Of a DNA stretch of 48,144 bases, positions 26,354 to 36,100 are shown in pieces. Under the pieces are notes generated by a model. The model worked only from the letters and a program-made list of their open reading frames with translations, was not told the origin of the DNA and made no database searches. A program made the translations under genes and the position numbers. The stretch is from CAZART01 sp964487555 (GTDB lineage: Bacteria > Bacteroidota > Rhodothermia > Rhodothermales > VXPQ01), in NCBI GenBank assembly GCA_964487555.1, contig CAZART010000026.1:1-48144 (forward strand). The letters run 5' to 3'. Position 1 is the first letter of the stretch, and the number at the start of each line of letters is the position of its first letter.

Positions 26354-27160
26354 ATGAAATTGCGCCTCTTATGCCTGCTTCTTGCAGCCGCCGCACTGAC
26401 CGGCTGCTCCGACGAGACCGGCCTTTCAACAGCCGTCACGCCCGACGAGTTCAGCCGGGGAACGGTAGCCCTCGGTAAGAAGGCCGGCAGCACGGGAAAC
26501 CTCGATACCGATTCACGCGCCCGCATCGTCTTTTCTGAAGACGAGCCCATGAAAATCGTTAGCGACGGTCTGCTGGGCGCCGACGGCACGTCGGCTTACG
26601 TAGGAAATGAATGTGGGGTAGAAGCTAAGCTTTTCTATTACAACGAAGACAAATCTAGGTCCGGCGACCTGGTCTTCGATGCGGACATGAATCGCTCAAA
26701 ATGCGCGAGGGCGCTCGTGTTCAGGTTTCCCTCCGATGACGGCGGCGATTTCAAAGCCGCACCGTTCATCAACGTGAACAAATCCATGCAGATGGGCGCC
26801 ACGGGGAATGACCTGCTGGTTGCTGTGAATATCCAGGATCCGGAATACTATGGGCCGCGCGATAATCCGGTCTCTAGGACGATGAAGTTTGCGATCGGGA
26901 AGTCCCTCTGTGAAACGCTGACCTACGATCACGTTCTGGTGAGCCGCACAGGAGGCCACTTCGACGACCCGGACGGGGACGGCTGGGGCCAATGGGACAA
27001 GGATGCGGGCGATCCCGGTTCCTGGACCGTCGAATCGGTGGCGAGTCCGGACGGTTTCCACGCCGCAACATGCACGTACACTAAAGAGCGTACGACGCAA
27101 GTCGGAGCGACGTATGACATGCCGTTCCGCTTTCAGGTCACGGAAAAGCCGGTCTGGTAA
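26354..27160 (+). CDS. Lipoprotein of unknown function
   Basis: A 268-residue lipoprotein. The signal is RLLCLLLAAAALTGC with the lipobox A-L-T-G-C at Cys18. The mature part is soluble, Asp/Gly-rich and has six further cysteines, including C-G-V-E-A and S-L-C-E-T-L-T-Y. An acidic loop HFDDPDGDGWGQWDKDAGDP (~211-230) looks able to bind calcium. No family recognised. It is followed, 111 bp after its stop codon, by the SBBP propeller gene on the same strand; both are exported. Confidence 0.75.
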   Translation: MKLRLLCLLLAAAALTGCSDETGLSTAVTPDEFSRGTVALGKKAGSTGNLDTDSRARIVFSEDEPMKIVSDGLLGADGTSAYVGNECGVEAKLFYYNEDKSRSGDLVFDADMNRSKCARALVFRFPSDDGGDFKAAPFINVNKSMQMGATGNDLLVAVNIQDPEYYGPRDNPVSRTMKFAIGKSLCETLTYDHVLVSRTGGHFDDPDGDGWGQWDKDAGDPGSWTVESVASPDGFHAATCTYTKERTTQVGATYDMPFRFQVTEKPVW

Positions 27161-27271
27161 CGTCTGCCCCATCAGCGTTGCCGTTCCGACGGTCTTTTCT
27201 CCGATAGTCCGATAGAAAGCGTGGCTCCCGACTGCCGCGCGCACCCCCAACCTGCCATACCGGTATCCAAC

Positions 27272-28933
27272 ATGAATGTGCCGTCTCATCAGATCTCCCG
27301 CATTCTCGCCCAGGAGAGGATTTTTCGTTCTTCCGCATTCCGAATCGCGCTCGTCATCCTTCTGAGCGTCACCATAGATTCCGCCGCTCAGTCTCCCTTG
27401 ATAGCGTACTGGGCGCTCACGGCCGGGGGCACGTCACAAGATGCGGGTTGGCGCGGCGACACGGACGCCGATGGAAATACGTTTATATCGGGGTTTGTCT
27501 CTTCCGCAAACGCCTCGTTCGGATTGATCCATCCCTCGGGATCGGGCGACTTTTTTCTGGCCCGCTACACGCCGGACGGGACGGCGATGTGGGCGCTGCG
27601 GCTTGAGGCCCGTATCAGGGATCTGGCCGTCGATGCGCAGGGCAATGCCTATATCGTCGGAGGCTTTTTCATGGCGGACGGCCCCGTCATGCTCGGAACG
27701 GTCACGCTCCAGTCGCGGGGGAATCAGGACGGATTTTTGGCCAAGGTGGCCCCCGACGGCACGGTTCTCTGGGTCGATCATATCGGCGGGACCGGTGGAG
27801 ATCGACTTCAAGGGGTGGCAGTGGACGGAGCGGGTGACATCTATGTCGCCGGCGTGTCCAACGGAACGATCGAGGTCGGCGGCAACACGCTCACGCTGAG
27901 CTCAGACTTCGACCTGTTCCTGGCGAAATACGCCCAAAATGGTGCAGCCATTTGGGCAGCGAAAGTAGGCGGTCCGTTAAACGTCGAGAATCTCGTCGTC
28001 GGCGCCGATGCCGAAGGTCATGCCTATATCGCCGGCGGCTTTCCATCAGGAGGGGTAACGTTCGGCAACACCACGCTTACCAGTAAGGGCGGGTACGATG
28101 CGTACCTCCTGAAGTACTCCGACTCCGGATCGCTGCTATGGGCAACCTCGAAGGGCGGCGTGCTCGATGATTTTGCAGAGGCGATCGGTGTGAACCCGTC
28201 CGGAGAGGTCTACGTGACGCAGTACGCTTTCGGCCGCGGCTTTATTCTATCGAAGTATGGGTCGTCGGGTACGTTGGAATGGGAGAAGCTGGGCGCCAGC
28301 ACGAGTCAGGCGTTCGGTTGGGGCCTTGCGATCGACAGAACCGGAAATGTCCTCGTCACGGGCAAATTTGAGAAGAATCTGAACTTCGGAACGAACTTCT
28401 CTGCGGCGGGTGATGCGGACCTATACCTGGCCGCTTTCACGTCCGGAGGCGATCTCCTCTGGATCGAGAGCGGTGGATCTGGCGGTGCGACGGTGGAAGG
28501 CAGCGGGCTTGGCGTGGACCGGGAAGGCAACGTATACCTGAGCGGGTCGGTGCGGGGACGTGTCCCATTTATGGGAGTCTCGCTCGAGGGCGAGCCCAAT
28601 GGAGATATTTTCGTCGCCCGGTTGTCTTCACCGCCGGGAAACGTAGCCGTCGGCGAGGAGACGCTTCCCGGCCGGTTCGTGCTCGCACAGAACTACCCGA
28701 ATCCATTCAACCCCGAGACCATGATCCGCTTCACCCTTCCGGAGGCGCAGCACGCCGAACTGGTCGTATACAATATCCTGGGACTGGAGGTGGCCCGACT
28801 GTTCACCGGTCGGCTCCCAGCCGGCCATCACGAAGTGCGCTGGAACGCGGCCCAGGAACCAAACGGGATCTACCTCTACCGCCTGCAGGCCGGGTCTTTC
28901 AAGGAAGTCCGGCAGATGGCGCTGGCCAAGTGA
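27272..28933 (+). CDS. Secreted SBBP beta-propeller protein with sorting tail
   Basis: A 553-residue exported protein. The ATG at 27272 leads to a signal peptide (AFRIALVILLSVTIDSAAQ) after a longish basic N-region. Residues ~55-450 are SBBP-type seven-bladed-propeller repeats, each with D-x-x-G-N-x-Y-I/V-x-G-x-F (for example DAQGNAYIVGGFFMADG and DGAGDIYVAGVSNG). The last ~85 residues are a sorting tail: FVLAQNYPNPFNPETMIRFT, then VVYNILGLEVARLFTG and NGIYLYRLQAGSF. This tail sends proteins through a T9SS-like route to the cell surface. The function of the propeller is unknown. Confidence 0.85.
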   Translation: MNVPSHQISRILAQERIFRSSAFRIALVILLSVTIDSAAQSPLIAYWALTAGGTSQDAGWRGDTDADGNTFISGFVSSANASFGLIHPSGSGDFFLARYTPDGTAMWALRLEARIRDLAVDAQGNAYIVGGFFMADGPVMLGTVTLQSRGNQDGFLAKVAPDGTVLWVDHIGGTGGDRLQGVAVDGAGDIYVAGVSNGTIEVGGNTLTLSSDFDLFLAKYAQNGAAIWAAKVGGPLNVENLVVGADAEGHAYIAGGFPSGGVTFGNTTLTSKGGYDAYLLKYSDSGSLLWATSKGGVLDDFAEAIGVNPSGEVYVTQYAFGRGFILSKYGSSGTLEWEKLGASTSQAFGWGLAIDRTGNVLVTGKFEKNLNFGTNFSAAGDADLYLAAFTSGGDLLWIESGGSGGATVEGSGLGVDREGNVYLSGSVRGRVPFMGVSLEGEPNGDIFVARLSSPPGNVAVGEETLPGRFVLAQNYPNPFNPETMIRFTLPEAQHAELVVYNILGLEVARLFTGRLPAGHHEVRWNAAQEPNGIYLYRLQAGSFKEVRQMALAK

Positions 28934-29040
28934 GGAACCCCATGGTTTTCGTCGTGTTTTGCATGCTTCATTCGACCTTCCCTCCATCCGTTAGGCGGCG
29001 AACGCCTCCTCCGTAGACGGCTACGGCGACCTGATATGGT

Positions 29041-32000
29041 ATGCGGACACTCGCCACCCTCATTCCGTTTGCCCTCGGCATTACCGTAGCCGCGGCCCAG
29101 GGCCTGACGATCGATTCGCAGCCGTACATCGCCGAGCATTTCACGATGGATGACGGCCTTCCGACGCAGCGTACGCATGGAATCGTGCAGGACCGGTTCG
29201 GATTTCTCTGGATCGCGACCAACAACGGGTTGGTCCGCTATGATGGCCGATCGTTCGAGACGTTCAATCCGGAGCCGGACGATCCCCATAGCCTGGGCGG
29301 ACGGTGGGTCTATCATGTAGATGAAGATAGCACAGGCAATCTCTGGGTCGCGACCGCAGGAAGTCTCAATCTGGTAGACCGCGCCGCCGGCCACTTCGTT
29401 CGCTACCCCCACCATCCGGAGAGCCCCGACAGCGCGTACGGTATCGGCGGTGACCTTATCCGCTGGACGGGACCGGCCTATGGCGGAGAACGCTGGATCG
29501 CCTATTTGGGTGGTCTCGATCGGCTGAATCCGGCAACGGGGATCGTCGCCCGTTATCGCCAGGATCCGGACGATCCGCAGGGCTTTCCATTCATCATCAT
29601 GCGGACGGCGCTCTTCGTCGACCGTGCCGGCACACTGTGGATCGGGGGCGCGCGGGCCGTGTATCGGTACCGCCGCGCAAGCGATACGTTCGAACGCTAT
29701 CCGCTTCCGGTAGATGACGAGCTCGACCTTGCCTGCGACGTGACGCGACTCTACGAGGCGCCGTCCGAGCCTGGCATTCTATGGATCGGGACCGATGCGG
29801 ACGAGCCGCCGTGCCGTGGAGGTGGGCTGGTCCGGCTCGATACCGACTCCGGCACCTTCGCTCACTATGCCCACAGCCCTGAAGATCAGCGATCGCTTCC
29901 TGATCCTTTCGTCACCTCATTTCTGGAAGATGGGCGTGGCGATCTCTGGATAGGAACGAAGGGCGGCCTGGCGAGGCTCGAGCGCGAGACCGGCGCCTTC
30001 ACTCGGTTCCGTCCGGATCCCGACCAGCCAAGCGGCGCCAGGAACAAGATCCGCTCCATCATTGAGGATGCGGACGGATCCCTAATCGTCGGTGTAGAGC
30101 ACACGTCCGATGCTCCGGACGAACTCGCAGGCATCGTGCTGTTTACGCCCGGCACGGGGGCGTTTACACCGCTCTCCTTCCCACTCCGGACGCAAAGCTC
30201 GGGAGAAGGCCCCTCTATTGCATACTTCCATAAGGATCGAACGGGGGTGATTTGGGTGGGAACCACGAACGACGGATTGCTGAAACTGAACCGCAGTTAC
30301 TTTCGGTACTATCGGCCTTCCGGATGGAAGACTGACGGTCGCGGAGACGACCGGGTTGCGGACGTCATCGTCGATCGTGAAGGGATGCTGTGGCTGGCGA
30401 TGTCCGGGAGTGGACTCGTGCATTTCGATCCGAGTCGAGAAACGTCCGTTCGCTACAGACACGACCCACACGATACGCGCAGTCTCGCCAGTGACAACCT
30501 CCGTACGGTCTTTCAGGATGAGGCAGGTACCATTTGGGTGGGTACGGAGGGTTCCATCCTGGACCGGCTCGAACCGGAGCGGAACGCGTTCACCCACTAC
30601 CGTGTGGATGCCGTCAATCCGCCCCTCTATGGCGGCGCAAACATCAAGGCCATCTATGAAGATGCGAGAGGTGCCCTGTGGGTCGGCACGCTCGGCGCAG
30701 GTCTTTACCGACTGGATCGTGACAGCGGTATCTTCACCCGCTTCCACGTCGACCCGGCCCAGGAGCCCGGCGGCCTCAACTGGATTCAGGAACTGTGGGA
30801 GGATCGCGACGGCGCTCTCTGGGCCGGTACATTGGGGGGCCTCGGCCGGTTCGACCGCGACGCAGGCCGCTTTACGCCCTACGCGGACGAAACGCACTTC
30901 ACCTATATCAACGCGATCTACGAGGATTGGAAAGGGCGCCTCTGGCTAGGCACCTCCCACGGAGGACTCTACCTTTTTGATCGGGAGCAGAATTCGTACC
31001 ATCCGTACTTCACTGAAAGGGATGGACTGCCGATCGACCACGTCTGTGCGATCCTGGAGGACGACGCAGGTTGGCTCTGGATTAGCACCCTCCGAGGCCT
31101 CGCGCGCTTTAACCCGGATATGCGGACCTCTCGGACCTACGATCTCTCGGACGGGTTGCAGAGTAACGTCTTTTGGCGCGGTTCTGCCGCGAAAGGACCG
31201 GACGGCCGCCTGTACTTCGGCGGCGAGCGGGGTCTATATGTGGTCGACCCGACGCACCTCGCCGACGAGTCCCACGCGCCGCCGGTCGTTCTCACGACGA
31301 TGCTCATCGGCGGCGAACGCCGGCTTGGCGGCGTGTTGCAGCGGCCTCTTTCGGGAGACGTTCGCCTTCGGCACGACGATAACGACCTCTCATTCGAGTT
31401 CGTCGCCCTGCATTTCGCGAATTCCAACAAGAACAAATACGCCTATCGGCTTGAGCCTTACGATGACGACTGGCACGATGCCGATGGATCACCTACCGCT
31501 CGCTACACGAATCTGGACGCCGGCAACTACGTATTCCGCGTGAAGGCGGCCAACGCAGACGGCGTCTGGAACGAGGAAGGCGCCGTTATCCGCCTCGTGA
31601 TTCTTCCGCCATGGTGGCGTACGTGGTGGTTCCGCGCGTTCATGGGCGCGATTCTCGTAGGCATCGTGGCCCACGGACATCGCGTCCGTCTGCGTCATCA
31701 GCTTGCCATCGAGCATACGCGAACCCGGATCGCCGACGACCTTCACGACGACGTCGGAAGCCGGATGAGCTCGATCGCTCTCATGCTCGAGCACGGAACG
31801 CAGCGCCAGCGATTGGGCGACGACGAGCGCGCTTATTTGCAGCTCGCTGCGAAGGAGATTCGCCAGGTCGTCAGCGATCTTCGTGATACCGTATGGGTCA
31901 TCGATTCGAGCCACGATGGGCTCGCCGATCTCGTCGTGCGAATGGAGCAGGTGGCAGGTCAGCTGCTCCGCAGCATCTCGCATCGAATCGCCGTTCCTCG

Positions 32001-32307
32001 GCACCTACCTGCGATCACGCTGTCGATGGAAAGGCGCCGGAACGTACTGATGACCTTCAAAGAAGCGCTGCATAATGCAGCGCGGCATGCGGACGCCGAG
32101 TCCATCGGAATCGACATCCGCGTAGACGATTCCACGTTTTCGTTCCAGGTCCGAGATGACGGCCGCGGATTTGAGGAAGGCAGCGTCCGACCGGGCTACG
32201 GCATGAAGACCATGCGCCGGCGAACCGACGAGATCGGCGGACGCCTGTACGTCGAAAGCGCGCCAGGCCTGGGAACGCGGATCTCTCTGGAGGTCGATCT
32301 CACCTGA
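29041..32307 (+). CDS. Reg_prop/Y_Y_Y sensor histidine kinase
   Basis: A 1088-residue sensor kinase. A signal peptide (MRTLATLIPFALGITVAAAQ) is followed by ~14 two-component-regulator propeller repeats (~45-730), with recurring units such as G-L-W-I-G-T and L-W-V-G-T (RGALWVGTLGAGLYRLDRDS). A Y_Y_Y domain follows (~785-850), then one membrane helix (~860-880, FRAFMGAILVGIVAHG), a HisKA_3 dimerisation domain with DDLHDDVGSRMSSI (phospho-acceptor His ~902) and a HATPase_c domain (~1000-1085) with HNAARHADAESI and VRDDGRGFEEG. The propeller probably senses an extracellular sugar or similar. The partner response regulator begins 7 bp downstream. Confidence 0.93.
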   Translation: MRTLATLIPFALGITVAAAQGLTIDSQPYIAEHFTMDDGLPTQRTHGIVQDRFGFLWIATNNGLVRYDGRSFETFNPEPDDPHSLGGRWVYHVDEDSTGNLWVATAGSLNLVDRAAGHFVRYPHHPESPDSAYGIGGDLIRWTGPAYGGERWIAYLGGLDRLNPATGIVARYRQDPDDPQGFPFIIMRTALFVDRAGTLWIGGARAVYRYRRASDTFERYPLPVDDELDLACDVTRLYEAPSEPGILWIGTDADEPPCRGGGLVRLDTDSGTFAHYAHSPEDQRSLPDPFVTSFLEDGRGDLWIGTKGGLARLERETGAFTRFRPDPDQPSGARNKIRSIIEDADGSLIVGVEHTSDAPDELAGIVLFTPGTGAFTPLSFPLRTQSSGEGPSIAYFHKDRTGVIWVGTTNDGLLKLNRSYFRYYRPSGWKTDGRGDDRVADVIVDREGMLWLAMSGSGLVHFDPSRETSVRYRHDPHDTRSLASDNLRTVFQDEAGTIWVGTEGSILDRLEPERNAFTHYRVDAVNPPLYGGANIKAIYEDARGALWVGTLGAGLYRLDRDSGIFTRFHVDPAQEPGGLNWIQELWEDRDGALWAGTLGGLGRFDRDAGRFTPYADETHFTYINAIYEDWKGRLWLGTSHGGLYLFDREQNSYHPYFTERDGLPIDHVCAILEDDAGWLWISTLRGLARFNPDMRTSRTYDLSDGLQSNVFWRGSAAKGPDGRLYFGGERGLYVVDPTHLADESHAPPVVLTTMLIGGERRLGGVLQRPLSGDVRLRHDDNDLSFEFVALHFANSNKNKYAYRLEPYDDDWHDADGSPTARYTNLDAGNYVFRVKAANADGVWNEEGAVIRLVILPPWWRTWWFRAFMGAILVGIVAHGHRVRLRHQLAIEHTRTRIADDLHDDVGSRMSSIALMLEHGTQRQRLGDDERAYLQLAAKEIRQVVSDLRDTVWVIDSSHDGLADLVVRMEQVAGQLLRSISHRIAVPRHLPAITLSMERRRNVLMTFKEALHNAARHADAESIGIDIRVDDSTFSFQVRDDGRGFEEGSVRPGYGMKTMRRRTDEIGGRLYVESAPGLGTRISLEVDLT

Positions 32308-32314
32308 TATCAGA

Positions 32315-33001
32315 ATGCGATCCAACAACGCCATGGCCCCCCATTCGAATTCGTTGGTCGACGCTCCGCTTCGCATATGGCTCGTCGACGATGACAGCCG
32401 GTTTAGCGAGATGTTATCGTTGATCTTGAACGACGTCCCCGACATCATCTGCGATGCCGCTTTTGAGGATTGCGAATCGGCCCTCCGGCGGCTGAGCCAG
32501 AACGCCGATGGCGGACTGCCGGGCCTCGTGCTCATGGACGTCAACCTTCCTGGAATGAATGGTCTCTCGTGCACGGCGCAGATACACGCACGTTTGCCGG
32601 AGGTCCCTATTCTCATGCTGACGATCCGTGACGACGCCGACACCATCTATGCGGCTCTACGCGCGGGCGCCTCCGGATACCTCGTGAAAGAGTCGCCGAT
32701 CGATCAGATCGTGGCAGCCATCCGAGAAGCGCGGAGTGGAGGTATGCTGATGCCGGGACCTGTCGCCCGCAAGATGCTATCGTTCTTCGCGCAGGCCTCG
32801 TCTTCCGACTACGGCCTCTCTATTCGGGAAATGCAGGTTCTGGAGAAGATGGTAGAGGGGCTGTCGCAGAAGGAGATCGCTTCGGCACTCTTCGTGAGTC
32901 TCTCGACGGTAAACACGCACATCCAGAATATCTACGCGAAACTCCACGTGCACTCCAGTTCGGCCGCGGTTGCCAAGGCGCTTAAGGAGCGAATCATCTG
33001 A
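32315..33001 (+). CDS. NarL/FixJ-type LuxR response regulator
   Basis: A 228-residue response regulator. The receiver has the acidic pair W-L-V-D-D-D-S (~22-28), the phospho-aspartate in LVLMDVNLPGMNG (Asp75) and the conserved lysine GYLVKESP (~125). The C-terminal LuxR helix-turn-helix is LSIREMQVLEKMVEGLSQKE through STVNTHIQNIYAKL. It should be phosphorylated by the kinase encoded just upstream (7-bp gap) and act on DNA. The start may be 32315 or the ATG at 32333. Confidence 0.95.
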   Translation: MRSNNAMAPHSNSLVDAPLRIWLVDDDSRFSEMLSLILNDVPDIICDAAFEDCESALRRLSQNADGGLPGLVLMDVNLPGMNGLSCTAQIHARLPEVPILMLTIRDDADTIYAALRAGASGYLVKESPIDQIVAAIREARSGGMLMPGPVARKMLSFFAQASSSDYGLSIREMQVLEKMVEGLSQKEIASALFVSLSTVNTHIQNIYAKLHVHSSSAAVAKALKERII

Positions 33002-33168
33002 GAGAGAAAAGCTATCTTCCTTCGAAGCGTTAGGTGGACCGCCTGATTAAGTGCTCCCCGCCTCTCGAGACACGGATCCGTCGTCGTTTAGGTCATGTTG
33101 CACCTCCGCCTATTGCATCCGGGCATCGTCGGCAAGGCCGGCCGAGCGCCCGTCGGCAAGGCTCTCAC

Positions 33169-36100
33169 CTATCTCACCCGCACGATCGAGAGCGTCCGGA
33201 TGGTGCCACCCGAGCGCATTCGCACCAGATACGTTCCACTCCCGACCGGCACACCCGCTTCGCTCCGGCCGTTCCACACGGCCGCATGGTAACCCGCCGA
33301 TGCATTCCCTTCGACCAGCCGTGCCACACGCCTGCCCAGCAGGTCGTAGACCTCCAGGAGCACGGCCGACGCTTCCGGCACTCCGTACCGGAGCGTCGTT
33401 GCATGCTCAAAGGGGTTCGGGAAGTTCTGAAACAACTCGAAACTCGACGGTATCTCCGGTCCCGCGTCCCGACCCGGAGTAACCAACAGCGTCAGACGAC
33501 GCTCCTGCCCGTCCCCGCCGGAGGCGACCGCATAGTGCGGCTGCGCCCGCAGATCCTGCCGCACGCCCGCCACCTCGTCGACAAGCCACACGCCATACAA
33601 CGACGGCACGGTCTTGACGCCGTCGAATTGCAGGTCTACCCGGCCGGAGCGACGGGTTTGAACGGCAACGGTCCAACGCTCTTCGTCCTCAGGCACCGGG
33701 CGTACGTCGGCGCTGTACCGCACGGCGTTCGTCTTCCACTCGGCGTGCGGGAACGACACCCGAACGAACTCCCCGATGCCCGGGGGCTCCGGGCGATCCA
33801 GTTCATCCAGGCCTACAGAGGCGTTGGAGGAAACCGCAGCGAACGTATGCGCATCGCCGGCCTCACCCTGACTGGCCAGAATCCGGATGAACCATTCAAA
33901 GACGCCCTCTCGCCCGGCGCCTTGCACCGATTCACCTCGGCCTGCGGCCGAGACGTCCGGGTTGATCAGCAGCTCGTCGCTTCCGGGAGAAAAGACGGCA
34001 TAGCCGGCGAAGGGCATGAGCGCGTCGTGAAGAGAACTCCAACTCCCCTCGAACTTCAATAATTCAATGGCCCGGCCGGATGTCGCGCGGACGTTCGCCA
34101 CGGGAACCGGGAAACTGAAGGGACTGCTCACGAGGTTCCATCCGTCGTGCAACGGGATTCGGAACGGCTCATCGGTGCGAAGCGACAGGCCTGCACCCGT
34201 CGTCAGTTCTTTTCCGGCCTCTTTCACGAGCAGCCAGTAGGCGTCGCCGGGTCTCAATTCCTGATAGACGCCCACTAATTCGGTGATCTGATCATCATCG
34301 AAGAAGCGCCATTTTGTTCTGTCGTACGGGCCGAGATCGTCTTCCAATACAGCACGCACGTTCTTCTCGTCGAGGTCGAGCGGAACGGAAATCAATCGGT
34401 AGGCCGCGGCTTCAGTGCCGGCATGCAACGGGTGGCGCAATCCGTCCGGCACGTAGAACGGCACAGAGATCGTACCCACCTCGGGCAGACTAGTCGAATG
34501 AAATGAGTTTGCAGCCGAGATGTAATACTCAACGCCGCGTTCATGGCCCCAAATCGTCTCACTGAATTTGCCGGGAGGCCGCTCGACCAGCGGCTTGCTG
34601 CTGAAGGTCGTATCACCGCCGCGACGGTAGAAAAGGGATGCCTGGAGTCCGTCGCCGCTGCGATCATGGATGCTGGCCGTGACGACTACGTCCTGGTCCG
34701 GCGTGGGCACTGCAGGATCCACTCCGGATTCCTCAATGGTCACACCGAGGAGCTCTCGAAGCGACGTCAGCCAGATCGCGCCGCGGTCGATGCCTCCCGC
34801 TCGGGTCAAGGGAGCCCCGATGGCGACGTCGATGACGCCGTCCTCCACGTCGCCGAGTCCGGCAAGCGCTCGGCCGAAGCCTGTGGGGGTCGGGGCGTCG
34901 AAGCTGGTGAGGTGTTGTGTGTCCTTGACGCTGTCCTCCGCAGTTAGAAAGAGGAGAGTCATACCCTCTTGGCCACCTTTGCTCGCACCGACGATCAGTT
35001 CCCAGTTGCCATCTCCGTCGATGTCACCCAGCCCGGCCAGAGCTCCGGTGAGATCATCCACGTTGATGTCGTCCGGACGTATGGCGGTCGAGCGTGCCGT
35101 CGAGCCGTCTGCTTCGATCTGAAGGATGTGCAACCCGGCATCGCCGTCGGCGCCCACGGCGAGGCCGCGCCCGCCGGCCCGCGGGCCCAGATCTGCAAGC
35201 GCGCGGCCGAATTGAGGCGTTTCGGGATCCGAAAGGACCCTGTCCGCGGTGACGGTTCCATTCTCGTTCAGGTTCAGCAGCCATACGGCCCCGCGGTCTG
35301 GTCCCTGTTCGTCGTCGAACGGCGCACCCACGGCCAGATTGGGGCGGCCGTCGCCGGACAGGTCTCCGAGCGAGGCGACGGCAGCCCCAAATTCGTCGCC
35401 TTCGCTGACACTGATGCCTAACGTGGACGCATCAATCTTCTCGTGACTGCGCACGACACCGTCGTCGTCTAGGTGCAATATCCACACGGCACCCCGGCCG
35501 TCGTCACCCGGTGCGCCGACGGCCAGCGTCACGCCGTCGGCACCACGCTCACCGACCTGAGCCAGCGCCGCACCGAAGCGGTCATTGTCGTTGAGCGTGC
35601 CGCCGAAAGCGCTCGAGGAGGCGCTGATTCGCTGATGGCGACGTATCGTGCCGTCGGGTTTGAGAAACAGGATCCATACGGCGCCTCGGACCGATCCGCC
35701 GCCGTCGTCGTCGGGAGCTCCAACGGCGAGGTCTTCGACGCCGTCCCCATCGAGATCGCCGAGGGACGCGAGCGCAGCGCCGAAATGGTCGAAATCGTCC
35801 GGTTGGAAAAGAAAATCTGCGGAGCGGACTTGATGGGTGCGTTTGACGGTGCCGTCTTCCCTGAGAAAAAGAAACCACAAGGCGCCGTTGCTGTCTTCAC
35901 GATCGTTCCCAGTACCTGCCGCGACGATATCTGAAGAGACGACGAGCGTCTCGACGGTCTCGGGATCGTTGTCCGTGTCGCCCAGCGCCGTGAGCAGGCG
36001 GCCGAAATAATCGTTTGCCAGGAGAGTTCCGTCAAAACCGCCTTCGTTCGACGCAATCTTGTGTTCGCGCTTGACGGTGCCGTTCAGGTTCATGAACAGG

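Noticed and set aside
28993..29007. Hairpin aggcg-gcgaa-cgcct as terminator after the SBBP gene
   Set aside because: The stem is only five base pairs and no T-run follows, so it is not a convincing terminator.
33034..34062. Long plus-strand frame of 342 codons
   Set aside because: It is antisense to the conserved C-terminal part and sorting tail of the FG-GAP protein and has an Arg/Pro/His-heavy composition with no domain.
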